Positions 5,059-5,826 of a stretch of 5,826 nucleotides of DNA are shown piece after piece. The stretch comes from Colwellia sp. Lineage in GTDB: Bacteria > Pseudomonadota > Gammaproteobacteria > Enterobacterales > Alteromonadaceae. Within the stretch, counting starts at the first letter, position 1, and every line of letters starts with the position of its first letter. Both the position numbers and the translations under genes were made by a program. The DNA lies in contig DPHE01000085.1 in assembly GCA_003521815.1 (NCBI GenBank), forward strand, positions 8,219 through 14,044. Reading direction: 5' to 3'. The notes below the pieces were generated by a model. It saw only the letters and a program-made list of their open reading frames with translations, was not told where the DNA came from and did not search any database.

Positions 5059-5826
5059 TTACGCTGTCTTTTCAGCTAGTCTATCAGCAAGATATAACCA
5101 AGTTGGTAATACCGTATCAGGGTTTAGTGATACGCTATCAATCCCCTGTTCTACTAGCCATGCGGCAAAATCTTCATGATCAGAAGGCCCTTGACCACAA
5201 ATACCTACATACTTACCACGTTTCTTACAGGCGCTAATGGCCATTGATAATAATATTTTTATCGCCGGATCACGCTCATCAAATAAGTGAGCAATTAAGC
5301 CTGAATCTCTGTCTAGACCTAGAGTTAACTGAGTTAAATCGTTTGAACCGATAGAGAAGCCATCAAAGTAGTCGAGGAATTGATCAGCCAGTAAAGCATT
5401 AGATGGCAATTCACACATCATAATAATGCGCAAACCATTTTGACCACGTTTTAAACCATGCTCGGCTAAAATATCAATGACTTGAGATGCTTCGTCAACC
5501 GTTCTAACAAATGGGATCATCACTTCAACATTCGTTAAGTCCATGTCGTTACGAACGCGTTTAAGTGCTTCACATTCAAGTGCAAAACAATCACGGAAGT
5601 CGCTTGAAATATAACGAGCAGCACCACGATAACCAATCATAGGGTTTTCTTCGTCTGGCTCGTATTCTTCGCCACCAACCAAGTTTGCATATTCGTTTGA
5701 TTTGAAATCAGACATACGTACTATTACTTTTTCTGGTGAAAAAGCGGCAGCAAGGGTTGAAATCCCTTCAGTTAATTTAGCAACATAAAACTCAACAGGG
5801 CTTTCATACCCTGTGATAATATCGTT
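5059..5826 (-). CDS. ppsA: Phosphoenolpyruvate synthase, C-terminal 255 residues, 5' end outside window
   Basis: PpsA converts pyruvate, ATP and water to phosphoenolpyruvate, AMP and phosphate, allowing growth on three-carbon compounds and gluconeogenesis. The open frame continues upstream of the internal Met at 5715 to the window edge, encoding [20 protein letters not shown] and then [17 protein letters not shown]. The visible part is therefore the C-terminal third of a protein that is about 790 residues in E. coli. It holds the PEP-utiliser TIM-barrel domain: [69 protein letters not shown], and the catalytic-cysteine loop [18 protein letters not shown], with Cys near residue 210 of the visible part. 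The sequence tracks E. coli PpsA nearly block for block and has a normal C-terminus ([10 protein letters not shown]). There is no sign of damage. Confidence 0.97.
   Translation of the reverse strand, partial: NDIITGYESPVEFYVAKLTEGISTLAAAFSPEKVIVRMSDFKSNEYANLVGGEEYEPDEENPMIGYRGAARYISSDFRDCFALECEALKRVRNDMDLTNVEVMIPFVRTVDEASQVIDILAEHGLKRGQNGLRIIMMCELPSNALLADQFLDYFDGFSIGSNDLTQLTLGLDRDSGLIAHLFDERDPAIKILLSMAISACKKRGKYVGICGQGPSDHEDFAAWLVEQGIDSVSLNPDTVLPTWLYLADRLAEKTA

Noticed and set aside
5037..5237. Plus-strand open frame of 66 codons
   Set aside because: It overlaps the conserved 3' end of ppsA on the opposite strand and has no recognisable features.
1..5826. CRISPR array, tRNA or rRNA genes, toxin-antitoxin or phage-defence genes
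   Set aside because: No regularly spaced repeats, no recognisable tRNA or rRNA sequence, and no open frames resembling defence or toxin-antitoxin proteins were seen on either strand.

Overview
The window is AT-rich DNA from a bacterium, most likely a marine gammaproteobacterium of the Alteromonadales (Colwellia/Thalassotalea type). This placement is an inference. It rests on the low GC content, the close resemblance of FadM and PpsA to gammaproteobacterial proteins, and the divergent phenol hydroxylase set. No rRNA or other taxonomic marker is present.

Positions 1-1837 (minus strand) hold the first four genes of a multicomponent phenol hydroxylase operon in the canonical order dmpK (P0), dmpL (P1), dmpM (P2), dmpN (P3). 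The last gene runs off the left edge. The leader at 1838-2109 looks like a complete sigma-54 control region: a -24/-12 promoter, a perfect-consensus IHF site, and two palindromic upstream sites resembling the TTGATCA-type operators of DmpR/XylR-like activators. The two sites lie about 95 bp apart, much wider than in the classical Pseudomonas promoter. No activator gene is in the window.

Positions about 2220-3420 are gene debris. A degenerate N-terminal fragment of glutamate 5-kinase (proB-like, minus strand) lies between imperfect 16-17 bp inverted repeats. It is followed by about 350 bp without a gene and then by the decayed C-terminal part of an IS66-family transposase (plus strand) with in-frame stops and frame breaks. 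This is where a divergent dmpR-type gene would usually be, so rearrangement may have removed or displaced the regulator.

Positions 3531-5826 are ordinary-looking chromosome: a class I SAM-dependent methyltransferase (minus), a divergently transcribed long-chain acyl-CoA thioesterase fadM (plus), and the 3' part of phosphoenolpyruvate synthase ppsA (minus), convergent with fadM. A nested stem-loop sits between fadM and ppsA and probably ends transcription. The phenol hydroxylase operon therefore looks like an accessory catabolic module beside a mobile-element scar and core metabolic genes. I see no clearly new biological system. The most informative parts are the sigma-54 control region, the missing regulator and the proB-bearing inverted-repeat segment.
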